Shown: piece after piece, positions 22,436 through 35,686 of the stretch
How the letters are laid out: each line of letters begins with the position of its first letter
Position numbering within the stretch: position 1 is the first letter of the stretch
Origin: Alentia gelatinosa
Taxonomy: Eukaryota > Annelida > Polychaeta > Phyllodocida > Polynoidae
Assembly: GCA_950022655.1 (NCBI GenBank)
Contig: OX465589.1
Span: 30,047,970-30,111,969, forward strand
Length of the DNA: 64,000 bases
Reading direction: 5' to 3'
Translations under genes and position numbers: made by a program
The notes under the pieces: model-generated
What the model was told of the DNA's origin: nothing
What the model saw: only the letters and a program-made list of their open reading frames with translations
Database searches by the model: none

Positions 22436-25282
22436 TGAGGTATCATATAATATTGTTTGTATCTACAGATAAATTATCAATCTTAAATATGCATTATTTC
22501 TGGAACTATAAAGGAAATATGGTTAATTACACTGGTTGCATCATGAGCTATATCGGGGTGTATCGGGACCATGGCACCTTTTTCATGCACCCTCCCAATA
22601 CGTTACGACGCGCACTGACGCGCACCGACGCGAACCGATACGCTACGATATGCCTTCCGACATGCTACGATATGGTAATTTTGTATCAGCTCACGTCGGC
22701 TCGTGTCGGCGTTGGTGGGTGCAGGGTCTTAGGGTTAGAGTTAGGTTCAGGGTTAGGGTTGGGGTTGAACTTAAAACGCCATTCTAACAGTATCCTGCAA
22801 TACAGGTACAGGTACCGGTACAAAAATATTAAGTTCTCTGATGCATTGTAGTTTTGAAATGAATTGTTTACTAAGCTGTACATCTAGATTTTGAGAATAA
22901 TCAAAATTAAGGTTAGCGATACACACACCACATGTGTCATTTCCTAGCAACTGTAACTAAATATCCAAGCACAGTCTACCTGAGTCGAGGGCAGACACTG
23001 CAGAATGGACACTCAAAACTCGCTCACATTTTCAGCAAAATTTGAAGCTAAGGTAATATAAATAGTAATAATACTTCCAAAATATTCTACTTCATGTATA
23101 TCCATTTTTGCATCTATTAAATACTCAAGTTCAGTACTGAAAAAAATGGGTCGAAATCGATGTGGGTCGAGTTCCATTTACGGGTCGAGTTTGTTGTGGG
23201 TCAAGTTTTTTATTGATCTATTTCGTTGAGGGTCGAGTTTTCGAGTATGCATGAGTGACTCTAATTGGTTAAGGGTTAGGGTTAGGGTTAGGGCTAGGGT
23301 TAGGGTTAGGGTTAGGGTTAGGATAGGGTAAGGGTTAGGGTTTGGGTTAAGTACAGGGATAGGAATAGGGATAGGGTTAAGGAGAGGGTTAGTGATAGGG
23401 ATAGGGATAGTGTTAGGGTTAGGGTTGGTGTTGAACTTAAAACGCCCTTCTAACAGTATCCTGCAATACAGGGTTAGGGTTAGGGATAGGGTAAGGGTTA
23501 GGGTTGGGATAGGGATAGGTCCACGGTTAGGGTTAGGATAGGGTTAGGGTTAGGGCTAGGAATTTGTTGTGGGTCGAGTTCCATTTACGGGTCAAGTTTG
23601 TTGTGGGTCGAGTTTTTTATTGATCGATTTCGTTGCGGGTCGAGTTTTTGCGTTGGCTCGTGTCGGCGTTGGTGGGTGCAGGGTCTTAGGGTTAGAGTTA
23701 GGTTTAGGGTTAGGGTTGGGGTTGAACTTAAAACGCCATTCTAACAGTACCCTGCAATACAGGTACAGGTACCGGTACAAAAATATTAAGTTCTCTGATG
23801 CATTGTAGTTTTGAAACGAATTGTTTACTAAGCTGTACATCTAGATTTTGAGAATAATCAAAATTAATGTTAGCGATACACACACCACAAGTGTCATTTC
23901 CTAGCAACTTTAACTAAATATCCAAGCACAGTCTACCTGAGTCGAGGGCAGACACTGCAGAATGGACACTCAAAACTCGCTCACATTTTCAGCAAAATTT
24001 GAAGCTAAGGTAATATAAATAGTAATAATACTTCCAAAATATTCTACTTCATGTATATCCATTTTTGCATCTATTAAATACTCAAGTTCAGTACTGGAAA
24101 AAAATGGGCCGAATTTGTTGTGGGTCGAGTTCCATTTACGGGTCGAGTTTGTTGTGGGTCGAGTTTTTTATTGATCAATTTCGTTGCGGGTCGAGTTTTT
24201 GAGTATTCATGAGTGACTCTAATTGGTTAAGGGTTAGGGTTAGGGTTATGATAGGGTAAGGGTTAGGGTTAGGGTTAAGTACAGGGATAGGAATAGGGAT
24301 AGGGTTAGGGAGAGGTTTAGTGATAGGGATAGGGATAGTGTTAGGGTTAGGGTTGGTGTTGAACTTAAAACGCCCTTCTAACAGTATCCTGCAATACAGG
24401 GTTAGGGTTAGGGATAGGGTAAGGGTTAGGGTTGGGATAGGGATAGGTCCAGGGTTAGGGTTAGGATAGGGTTAGGGTTAGGGCTAGGAATTCGTTGTGG
24501 GTCGAGTTCCATTTACGGGTCGAGTTTGTTGTGTGTCGAGTTTTTATTGATCGATTTCGTTGCGGATCGAGTTTTCGAGTATTCATGAGTGACTCTAATT
24601 GCTTAAGGGTTAGGGTTAGGGTTAGGGTTAGGGTTAGGATAGGGTAAGGGTTAGGGTTTGGGTTAAGTACAGGGATAGGAATAGGGATAGGGTTAGGGAG
24701 AGGGTTAGTGATAGGGATAGGGATAGTGTTAGGGTTAGGGTTGGTGTTGAACTTAAAACGCCCTTCTAACAGTATCCTGCAATACAGGATTAGGGTTAGG
24801 GATAGGGTAAGGGTTAGGGTTGGGATAGGGATAGGGTCAGGGTTAGGGTTAGGATAGGGTTAGGGATAGGGCTAGGGATAGGGTTAGGGATAGAGTTAGG
24901 GATGCGGATATGGTTAGGGTTAGGGCTAGGGTTAGGGTTAGAGGGGGTGTCCACCAAGCTCCCGACGCGAACTGACACGCCCCCATATTGCCCTTCCGAT
25001 ACAAAATCCATATCGTCACAAAATCGTAGAGCTTATCGGGGCAGTTGGTAAGTTTTCTACGATAACGCTACTGACGCGGCTCAATGCGCACCGACGCGAA
25101 CTGATGCAAAACCTGTATCGCAGTGTGTAGATGACCCTTTTAACGGGAAATCATATGAAATAATCGATAGAAAATTATGAAATTTTCAGAATCTGTAGAA
25201 TCTATAATGCTGAAACGGCTCTGCAAAAATTGTGAAATTTGATAGGAGATAAGGTCTCAAAACGATCATTTTATACTTTAAC
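22436..25282 (+). repeat. Unit 13 (short module plus one loop, 2,847 bp)
   Basis: Copy of unit 10 at an offset of 5,904 bp with only a few differences seen (CTGTAACT near 22951, GATCAATT near 24174, GATATGG near 24907). Fused D at 23561, D-A junction 23650, loop D 24489, H 24943. Confidence 0.9.
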
Positions 25283-28129
25283 TGAGGTATCATATAATAT
25301 TGTTTGTATCTACAGATAAAATATCAATCTTAAATATGCATTATTTCTGGAACTATAAAGGAAATATAGTTAATTACACTGGTTGCATCATGAGCTATAT
25401 CGGGGTGTATCGGGACCATGGCACCTTTTTCATGCACCCTCCCAATAAGTTACGACGCGCACTGACGCGCACCGACGCGAACCGATACGCTACGATATGC
25501 CTTCCGACGTGCTACGATATGGTAATTTTGTATCGGCTCTCGTCGGCTCGTGTCGGCGTTGGTGGGTGCAGGGTCTTAGGGTTAGAGTTAGGTTTAGGGT
25601 TAGGGTTGGGGTTGAACTTAAAACGCCATTCTAACAGTATCCTGCAATACAGGTACAGGTACCGGTACAAAAATATTAAGTTCTCTGATGCATTGTAGTT
25701 TTGAAATGAATTGTTTACTAAGCTGTACATCTAGATTTTGAGAATAATCAAAATTAAGGTTAGCGATACACACACCACATGTGTCATTTCCTAGCAACTT
25801 TAACTAAATATCCAAGCACAGTCTACCTGAGTCGAGGGCAGACACTGCAGAATGGACACTCAAAACTCGCTCACATTTTCAGCAAAATTTGAAGCTAAGG
25901 TAATATAAATAGTAATAATACTTACAAAATATTCTACTTCATGTATATCCATTTTTGCATCTATTAAATACTCAAGTTCAGTACTGGAAAAAAATGGGTC
26001 AAATTTGTTGTGGGTCGAGTTCCATTTACGGGTCGAGTTTGTTGTGGGTCAAGTTTTTTATTGATCTATTTCGTTGAGGGTCGAGTTTTCGAGTATGCAT
26101 GAGTGACTCTAATTGGTTAAGGGTTAGGGTAAGGGTTAGGGCTAGGGTTAGGGTTAGGGTTAGGGTTAGGATAGGGTAAGGGTTAGGGTTTGGGTTAAGT
26201 ACAGGGATAGGAATAGGGATAGGGTTAAGGAGAGGGTTAGTGATAGGGATAGGGATAGTGTTAGGGTTAGGGTTGGTGTTGAACTTAAAACGCCCTTCTA
26301 ACAGTATCCTGCAATACAGGGTTAGGGTTAGGGATAGGGTAAGGGTTAGGGTTGGGATAGGGATAGGTCCAAGGTTAGGGTTAGGATAGGGTTAGGGTTA
26401 GGGCTAGGAATTTGTTGTGGGTCGAGTTCCATTTACGGGTCAAGTTTGTTGTGGGTCAAGTTTTTTATTGATCGATTTCGTTGCGGGTCGAGTTTTTGCG
26501 TTGGCTCGTGTCTGCGTTGGTGGGTGCAGGGTCTTAGGGTTAGAGTTAGGTTTAGGGTTAGGGTTGGGGTTGAACTTAAAACGCCATTCTAACAGTACCC
26601 TGCAATACAGGTACAGGTACCGGTACAAAAATATTAAGTTCTCTGATGCATTGTAGTTTTGAAACGAATTGTTTACTAAGCTGTACATCTAGATTTTGAG
26701 AATAATCAAAATTAATGTTAGCGATACACACACCACATGTGTCATTTCCTAGCAACTTTAACTAAATATCCAAGCACAGTCTACCTGAGTCGAGGGCAGA
26801 CACTGCAGAATGGACACTCAAAACTCGCTCACATTTTCAGCAAAATTTGAAGCTAAGGTAATATAAATAGTAATAATACTTCCAAAATATTCTGCTTCAT
26901 GTATATCCATTTTTGCATCTATTAAATACTCAAGTTCAGTACTCGAAAAAAATGGGTCGAATTTGTTGTGGGTCGAGTTCCATTTACGGGTCGAGTTTGT
27001 TGTGGGTCGAGTTTTTTATTGATCGATTTCGTTGCGGGTCGAGTTTTTGAGTATTCATGAGTGACTCTAATTGGTTAAGGGTTAGGGTTAGGGTTAGGGT
27101 TAGGATAGGGTAAGGGTTAGGGTTAGGGTTAAGTACAGGGATAGGAATAGGGATAGGCTTAGGGAGAGGTTTAGTGATAGGGATAGGGATAGTGTTAGGG
27201 TTAGGGTTGGTGTTGAACTTAAAACGCCCTTCTAACAGTATCCTGCAATACAGGGTTAGGGTTAGGGATAGGGTAAAGGTTAGGGTTGGGATAGGGATAG
27301 GTCCAGGGTTAGGGTTAGGATAGGGTTAGGGTTAGGGCTAGGAATTCGTTGTGGGTCGAGTTCCATTTACGGGTCGAGTTTGTTGTGTGTCGAGTTTTTA
27401 TTGATCGATTTCGTTGCGGATCGAGTTTTCGAGTATTCATGAGTGACTCTAATTGCTTAAGGGTTAGGGTTAGGGTTAGGGTTAGGATAGGGTAAGGGTT
27501 AGGGTTAGGGTTAAGTACAGGGATAGGAATAGGGATAGGGTTAGGGAGAGGGTTAGTGATAGGGATAGGGATAGTGTTAGGGTAAGGGTTGGTGTTGAAC
27601 TTAAAACGCCCTTCTAACAGTATCCTGCAATACAGGATTAGGGTTAGGGATAGGGTAAGGGTTAGGGTTGGGATAGGGATAGGGTCAGGGTTAGGGTTAG
27701 GATAGGGTTAGGGATAGGGCTAGGGATAGGGTTAGGGATAGAGTTAGGGATGCGGATAGGGCTAGGGTTAGGGCTAGGGTTAGGGTTAGAGGGGGTGTCC
27801 ACCAAGCTCCCGACGCGAACTGACACGCCCCCATATTGCCCTTCGTTACAAAATCCATATCGTAACAAAATCGTAGAGCTTATCGGGGCAGTTGGTAAGT
27901 TTTCTACGATAACGCTACTAACGCGGCTCAATGCGCACCGACGCGAACTGATGCAAAACCTGTATCGCAGTATGTAGATGACCCTTTTAACGAGAAATCA
28001 TATGAAATAATCGATAGAAAATTATGAAATTTTCAGAATCTGTAGAATCTATAATGCTAAAACGGCTCTGCAAAAATTGTGAAATTTGATAGTGGATAAG
28101 GTCTCAAAACGATCATTTTATACTTTAAC
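25283..28129 (+). repeat. Unit 14 (short module plus one loop, 2,847 bp)
   Basis: Same length and grammar as units 10 and 13 but with different D variants (GGGTCAAATTTG opening). Fused D 26409, junction 26498, loop D 27343, H 27791. H carries the CCTTCGTTACAAAATCC variant shared with units 15, 16, 17 and 20. Confidence 0.9.
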
Positions 28130-30006
28130 TGAGGTATCATATAATATTGTTTTGTATCTACAGATAAAATATCAATCTTAAATATGCATTATTTCTGAAA
28201 TTATAAAAGAAATATAGTTAATTACACTGGTTGCATCATGAGTTATATGGGGTGTATCGGGACCATGGCAACTTTTTCATGCACCCTCCCAATACGTTAC
28301 GATGGGCACTGACGCGCACCGACGCGAACCTATACGCTACGATATGCCTTCCGACATGCTACGATATGGTAATTTTGTATCGGCTCACGTCGGCTCGTGT
28401 CGGCGTTGGTGGGTGCAGGGTCTTAGGGTTAGAGGTAGGTTTAGGGTTAGGGTTGGGGTTGAACTTAAAACGCCATTCTAACAGTACCCTGCAATACAGG
28501 TACAGGTACCGGTACAAAAATATTAAGTTCTCTGATGCATTGTAGTTTTGAAACGAATTGTTTACTAAGCTGTACATCTAGATTTTGAGAATAATCAAAA
28601 TTAATGTTAGCGATACACACACCACAAGTGTCATTTCCTAGCAACTTTAACTAAATATCCAAGCACAGTCTACCTGAGTCGAGGGCAGACACTGCAGAAT
28701 GGACACTCAAAACTCGCTCACATTTTCAGCAAAATTTGAAGCTAAGGTAATATAAATAGTAATAATACTTCCAAAATATTCTGCTTCATGTATATCCATT
28801 TTTGCATCTATTAAATACTCAAGTTCAGTACTCGAAAAAAATGGGTCGAATTTGTTGTGGGTCGAGTTCCATTTACGGGTCGAGTTTGTTGTTGGTCAAG
28901 TTTTTTATTGATCGATTTCGTTGCGGGTCGAGTTTTTGAGTATTCATGAGTGACTCTAATTGGTTAAGGGTTAGGGTTAGGGTTAGGATAGGGTAAGGGT
29001 TAGGGTTAGGGTTAAGTACAGGGATAGGAATAGGGATAGGGTTAGGGAGAGGTTTAGTGATAGGGATAGGGATAGTGTTAGGGTTAGGGTTGGTGTTGAA
29101 CTTAAAACGCCCTTCTAACAGTATCCTGCAATACAGGGTTAGGGTTAGGGATAGGGTAAGGGTTAGGGTTGGGATAGGGATAGGTCCAGGGTTAGGGTTA
29201 GGATAGGGTTAGGGTTAGGGCTAGGAATTTGTTGTGGGTCGAGTTCCATTTACGGGTCGAGTTTGTTGTGTGTCGAGTTTTTATTGATCGATTTCGTTGC
29301 GGATCGAGTTTTCGAGTATTCATGAGTGACTCTAATTGCTTAAGGGTTAGGGTTAGGGTTAGGATAGGGTAAGGGTTAGGGTTAGGGTTAAGTACAGGGA
29401 TAGGAATAGGGATAGGGTTAGGGAGAGGGTTAGTGATAGGGATAGGGATAGAGTTAGGGTTAGGGTTGGTGTTGAACTTAAAACGCCCTTCTAACAGTAT
29501 CCTGCATAACAGGATTAGGGTTAGGGATAGGGTAAGGGTTAGGGTTGGGATAGGGATAGGGTCAGGGTTAGGGTTAGGATAGGGTTAGGGATAGGGCTAG
29601 GGATAGGGTTAGGGATAGAGTTAGGGATGCGGATAGGGCTAGGGTTAGGGCTAGGGTTAGGGTTAGAGGGGGTGTCCACCAAGCTCCCGACGCGAACTGA
29701 CACGCCCCCATATTGCCCTTCGTTACAAAATCCATATCGTAACAAAATCGTAGAGCTTATTGGGGCAGTTGGTAAGTTTTCTACGATAACGCTACTAACG
29801 CGGCTCAATGCGCACCGACGCGAACTGATGCAAAACCTGTATCGCAGTATGTAGATGACCCTTTTAACGAGAAATCATATGAAATAATCGATAGAAAATT
29901 ATGAAATTTTCAGAATCTGTAGAATCTATAATGCTAAAACGGCTCTGCAAAAATTGTGAAATTTGATAGTGGATAAGGTCTCAAAACGATCATTTTATAC
30001 TTTAAC
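28130..30006 (+). repeat. Unit 15 (one loop, 1,877 bp)
   Basis: Front haplotype GTTATATGGGG with CTGAAATTATAA. Loop D at 29226, H at 29668. Tract B has the AGAGGTAGG variant also found in units 28 and 30. CACATGTG of block C is broken to CACAAGTG. Confidence 0.9.
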
Positions 30007-31901
30007 TGAGGTATCATATAATATTGTTTTGTATCTACAGATAAAATATCAATCTTAAATATGCATTATTTCTGAAATTATAATAGAAATATAGTTAATT
30101 ACACTGGTTGCATCATGAGTTATATGGGGTGTATCGGGACCATGGCAACTTTTTCATGCACCCTCCCAATACGTTACGATGCGCACAAACGCGCACCGAC
30201 GCGAACCTATACGCTACGATATGCCTTCCGACATGCTACGATATGGTAATTTTGTATCGGCTCACGTCGGCTCGTGTCGGCGTTGGTGGGTGCAGGGTCT
30301 TAGGGTTAGAGTTAGGTTTAGGGTTAGGGTTGGGGTTGAACTTAAAACGCCATTCTAACAGTACCCTGCAATACAGGTACAGGTACCGGTACAAAAATAT
30401 TAAGTTCTCTGATGCATTGTAGTTTTGAAACGAATTGTTTACTAAGCTGTACATCTAGATTTTGAGAATAATCAAAATTAATGTTAGCGATACACACACC
30501 ACAAGTGTCATTTCCTAGCAACTTTAACTAAATATCCAAGCACAGTCTACCTGAGTCGAGGGCAGACACTGCAGAATGGACACTCAAAACTCGCTCACAT
30601 TTTCAGCAAAATTTGAAGCTAAGGTAATATAAATAGTAATAATACTTCCAAAATATTCTGCTTCATGTATATCCATTTTTGCATCTATTAAATACTCAAG
30701 TTCAGTACTCGAAAAAAATGGGTCGAATTTGTTGTGGGTCGAGTTCCATTTACGGGTCGAGTTTGTTGTTGGTCGAGTTTTTTATTGATCGATTTCGTTG
30801 CGGGTCGAGTTTTTGAGTATTCATGAGTGACTCTAATTGGTTAAGGGTTAGGGTTAGGGTTAGGATAGGGTAAGGGTTAGGGTTAGGGTGAAGTACAGGG
30901 ATAGGAATAGGGATAGGGTTAGGGAGAGGTTTAGTGATAGGGATAGGGATAGTGTTAGGGTTAGGGTTGGTGTTGAACTTAAAACGCCCTTCTAACAGTA
31001 TCCTGCAATACAGGGTTAGGGTTAGGGATAGGGTAAGGGTTAGGGTTGGGATAGGGATAGGTCCAGGGTTAGGGTTAGGATAGGGTTAGGGTTAGGGCTA
31101 GGAATTCGTTGTGGGTCGAGTTCCATTTACGGGTCGAGTTTGTTGTGTGTCGAGTTTTTATTGATCGATTTCGTTGCGGATCGAGTTTTCGAGTATTCAT
31201 GAGTGACTCTAATTGCTTAAGGGTTAGGGTTAGGGTTAGGGTTAGGGTTAGGGTTAGGATAGGGTAAGGGTTAGGGTTAGGGTTAAGTACAGGGATAGGA
31301 ATAGGGATAGGGTTAGGGAGAGGGTTAGTGATAGGGATAGGGATAGAGTTAGGGTTAGGGTTGGTGTTGAACTTAAAACGCCCTTCTAACAGTATCCTGC
31401 AATACAGGATTAGGGTTAGGGATAGGGTAAGGGTTAGGGTTGGGATAGGGATAGGGTCAGGGTTAGGGTTAGGATAGGGTTAGGGATAGGGCTAGGGATA
31501 GGGTTAGGGATAGAGTTAGGGATGCGGATAGGGCTAGGGTTAGGGCTAGGGTTAGGGTTAGAGGGGGTGTCCACCAAGCTCCCGACGCGAACTGACACGC
31601 CCCCATATTGCCCTTCGTTACAAAATCCATATCGTAACAAAATCGTAGAGCTTATTGGGGCAGTTGGTAAGTTTTCTACGATAACGCTACTAACGCGGCT
31701 CAATGCGCACCGACGCGAACTGATGCAAAACCTGTATCGCAGTATGTAGATGACCCTTTTAACGAGAAATCATATGAAATAATCGATAGAAAATTATGAA
31801 ATTTTCAGAATCTGTAGAATCTATAATGCTAAAACGGCTCTGCAAAAATTGTGAAATTTGATAGTGGATAAGGTCTCAAAACGATCATTTTATACTTTAA
31901 C
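30007..31901 (+). repeat. Unit 16 (one loop, 1,895 bp)
   Basis: Loop D at 31103, H at 31563. Shares GCGCACAAACGCG in block A with unit 17 only. Together with units 15, 17 and 18 it forms the most regular run in the window, all near 1.9 kb. Confidence 0.9.
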
Positions 31902-33790
31902 TGAGGTATCATATAATATTGTTTTGTATCTACAGATAAAATATCAATCTTAAATATGCATTATTTCTGAAATTATAATAGAAATATAGTTAATTACACT
32001 GGTTGCATCATGAGTTATATGGGGTGTATCGGGACCATGGCAACTTTTTCATGCACCCTCCCAATACGTTACGATGCGCACAAACGCGCACCGACGCGAA
32101 CCTATACGCTACGATATGCCTTCCGACATGCTACGATATGGTAATTTTGTATCGGCTCACGTCGGCTCGTGTCGGCGTTGGTGGGTGCAGGGTCTTAGGG
32201 TTAGAGTTAGGTTTAGGGTTAGGGTTGGGGTTGAACTTAAAACGCCATTCTAACAGTACCCTGCAATACAGGTACAGGTACCGGTACAAAAATATTAAGT
32301 TCTCTGATGCATTGTAGTTTTGAAACGAATTGTTTACTAAGCTGTACATCTAGATTTTGAGAATAATCAAAATTAATGTCAGCGATACACACACCACATG
32401 TGTCATTTCCTAGCAACTTTAACTAAATATCCAAGCACAGTCTACCTGAGTCGAGGGCAGACACTGCAGAATGGACACTTAAAACTCGCTCACATTTTCA
32501 GCAAAATTTGAAGCTAAGGTAATATAAATAGTAATATTACTTCCAAAATATTCTACTTCATGTATATCCATTTTTGCATCTATTAAATACTCAAGTTCAG
32601 TACTGGAAAAAAATGGGTCGAATTTGTTGTGGGTCGAGTTCCATTTACGGGTCGAGTTTGTTGTGGGTCGAGTTTTTTATTGATCGATTTCGTTGCGGGT
32701 CGAGTTTTTGAGTATTCATGAGTGACTCTAATTGGTTAAGGGTTAGGGTTAGGGTTAGGATAGGGTAAGGGTTAGGGTTAGGGTTAAGTACAGGGATAGG
32801 AATAGGGATAGGGTTAGGGAGAGGTTTAGTGATAGGGATAGGGATAGTGTTAGGGTTAGGGTTGGTGTTGAACTTAAAACGCCCTTCTTACAGTATCCTG
32901 CAATACAGGGTTAGGGTTAGGGATAGGGTAAGGGTTAGGGTTGGGATAGGGATAGGTCCAGGGTTAGGGTTAGGATAGGGTTAGGGTTAGGGCTAGGAAT
33001 TCGTTGTGGGTCGAGTTCCATTTACGGGTCGAGTTTGTTGTGTGTCGAGTTTTTATTGATCGATTTCGTTGCGGATCGAGTTTTCGAGTATTCATGAGTG
33101 ACTCTAATTGCTTAAGGGTTAGGGTTAGGGTTAGGGTTAGGGTTAGGATAGGGTAAGGGTTAGGGTTAGGGTTAAGTACAGGGATAGGAATAGGGATAGG
33201 GTTAGGGAGAGGGTTAGTGATAGGGATAGGGATAGAGTTAGGGTTAGGGTTGGTGTTGAACTTAAAACGCCCTTCTAACAGTATCCTGCAATACAGGATT
33301 AGGGTTAGGGATAGGGTAAGGGTTAGGGTTGGGATAGGGATAGGGTCAGGGTTAGGGTTAGGATAGGGTTAGGGATAGGGCTAGGGATAGGGTTAGGGAT
33401 AGAGTTAGGGATGCGGATAGGGCTAGGGTTAGGGCTAGGGTTAGGGTTAGAGGGGGTGTCCACCAAGCTCCCGACGCGAACTGACACGTCCCCATATTGC
33501 CCTTCGTTACAAAATCCATATCGTAACAAAATCGTAGAGCTTATCGGGGCAGTTGGTAAGTTTTCTACGATAACGCTACTAACGCGGCTCAATGCGCACC
33601 GACGCGAACTGATGCAAAACCTGTATCGCAGTATGTAGATGACCCTTTTAACGAGAAATCATATGAAATAATCGATAGAAAATTATGAAATTTTCAGAAT
33701 CTGTAGAATCTATAATGCTAAAACGGCTCTGCAAAAATTGTGAAATTTGATAGTGGATAAGGTCTCAAAACGATCATTTTATACTTTAAC
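31902..33790 (+). repeat. Unit 17 (one loop, 1,889 bp)
   Basis: Loop D at 32998, H at 33452. Block C contains ATGTCAGCG, shared with units 18 and 21. From about 32,381 rightward it is repeated at 39.55 kb. Confidence 0.9.
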
Positions 33791-35686
33791 TGAGGTATCA
33801 TATAATATTGTTTTGTATCTACAGATAAAATATCAATCTTAAATATGCATTATTTCTGAAATTATAATAGAAATATAGTTAATTACACTGGTTGCATCAT
33901 GAGTTATATGGGGTGTATCGGGACCATGGCAACTTTTTCATGCACCCTCCCAATACGTTACGATGCGCACTGACGCGCACCGACGCGAACCTATACGCTA
34001 CGATATGCCTTCCGACATGCTACGATATGGTAATTTTGTATCGGCTCACGTCGGCTCGTGTCGGCGTTGGTGGGTGCAGGGTCTTAGGGTTAGAGTTAGG
34101 TTTAGGGTTAGGGTTGGGGTTGAACTTAAAACGCCATTCTAACAGTACCCTGCAATACAGGTACAGGTACCGGTACAAAAATATTAAGTTCTCTGATGCA
34201 TTGTAGTTTTGAAACGAATTGTTTACTAAGCTGTACATCTAGATTTTGAGAATAATCAAAATTAATGTCAGCGATACACACACCACATGTGTCATTTCCT
34301 AGCAACTTTAACTAAATATCCAAGCACAGTCTACCTGAGTCGAGGGCAGACACTGCAGAATGGACACTTAAAACTCGCTCACATTTTCAGCAAAATTTGA
34401 AGCTAAGGTAATATAAATAGTAATAATACTTCCAAAATATTCTACTTCATGTATATCCATTTTTGCATCTATTAAATACTCAAGTTCAGTACTGGAAAAA
34501 AATGGGTCGAATTTGTTGTGGGTCGAGTTCCATTTACGGGTCGAGTTTGTTGTGGGTCGAGTTTTTTATTGATCGATTTCGTTGCGGGTCGAGTTTTTGA
34601 GTATTCATGAGTGACTCTAATTGGTTAAGGGTTAGGGTTAGGGTTAGGATAGGGTAAGGGTTAGGGTTAGGGTTAAGTACAGGGATAGGAATAGGGATAG
34701 GGTTAGGGAGAGGTTTAGTGATAGGGATAGGGATAGTGTTAGGGTTAGGGTTGGTGTTGAACTTAAAACGCCCTTCTTACAGTATCCTGCAATACAGGGT
34801 TAGGGTTAGGGATAGGGTAAGGGTTAGGGTTGGGATAGGGATAGGTCCAGGGTTAGGGTTAGGATAGGGTTAGGGTTAGGGCTAGGAATTCGTTGTGGGT
34901 CGAGTTCCATTTACGGGTCGAGTTTGTTGTGTGTCGAGTTTTTATTGATCGATTTTGTTGCGGATCGAGTTTTCGAGTATTCATGAGTGACTCTAATTGC
35001 TTAAGGGTTAGGGTTAGGGTTAGGGTTAGGGTTAGGGTTAGGATAGGGTAAGGGTTAGGGTTAGGGTTAAGTACAGGGATAGGAATAGGGATAGGGTTAG
35101 GAAGAGGGTTAGTGATAGGGATAGGGATAGTGTTAGGGTTAGGGTTGGTGTTGAACTTAAAACGCCCTTCTAACAGTATCCTGCAATACTGGATTAGGGT
35201 TAGGGATAGGGTAAGGGTTAGGGTTGGGATAGGGATAGGGTCAGGGTTAGGGTTAGGATAGGGTTAGGGATAGGGCTAGGGATAGGGTTAGGGATAGAGT
35301 TAGGGATGCGGATAGGGTTAGGGTTAGGGCTAGGGTTAGGGTTAGAGGGGGTGTCCACCAAGCTCCTGACGCGAACTGACGCGCCCCCATATTGCCCTTC
35401 CGATACAAAATCCATATCGTAACAAACTCGTAGAGCTTATCGGGGCAGTTGGTAAGTTTTCTATGATAACGCTACTGACGCGGCTTAATGCGCACCGACG
35501 CAAACTGATGCGAAACCTGTATCGCAGTGTGTAGATGACCCTTTTAACGGGAAATCATATGAAATAATCGATAGAAAATTATGAAATTTTCAGAATCTGT
35601 AGAATCTATAATGCTAAAACGGCTCTGCAAAAATTGTGAAATTTGATAGTGGATAAGGTCTCAAAACGATCATTTTATACTTTAAC
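33791..35686 (+). repeat. Unit 18 (one loop, 1,896 bp)
   Basis: Loop D at 34887, H at 35347. Same length as unit 21, with the private variants AGGAAGAGGG, AATACTGG and ACAAACTCG in common. Confidence 0.9.

Larger units (their letters stand above)
14016..25829 (+). repeat. 5.9-kb tandem higher-order repeat
   Basis: 14,016 to about 19,920 and 19,921 to about 25,829 are two tandem copies at an offset of 5,904-5,905 bp. They agree through private variants (CCTGAATCG at each left edge, GGGCTCGGG, TTATGGTTAGAG, the D-A junction) except between about 20,690 and 21,690, where the second copy resembles 11.36-12.36 kb instead. Confidence 0.85.
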
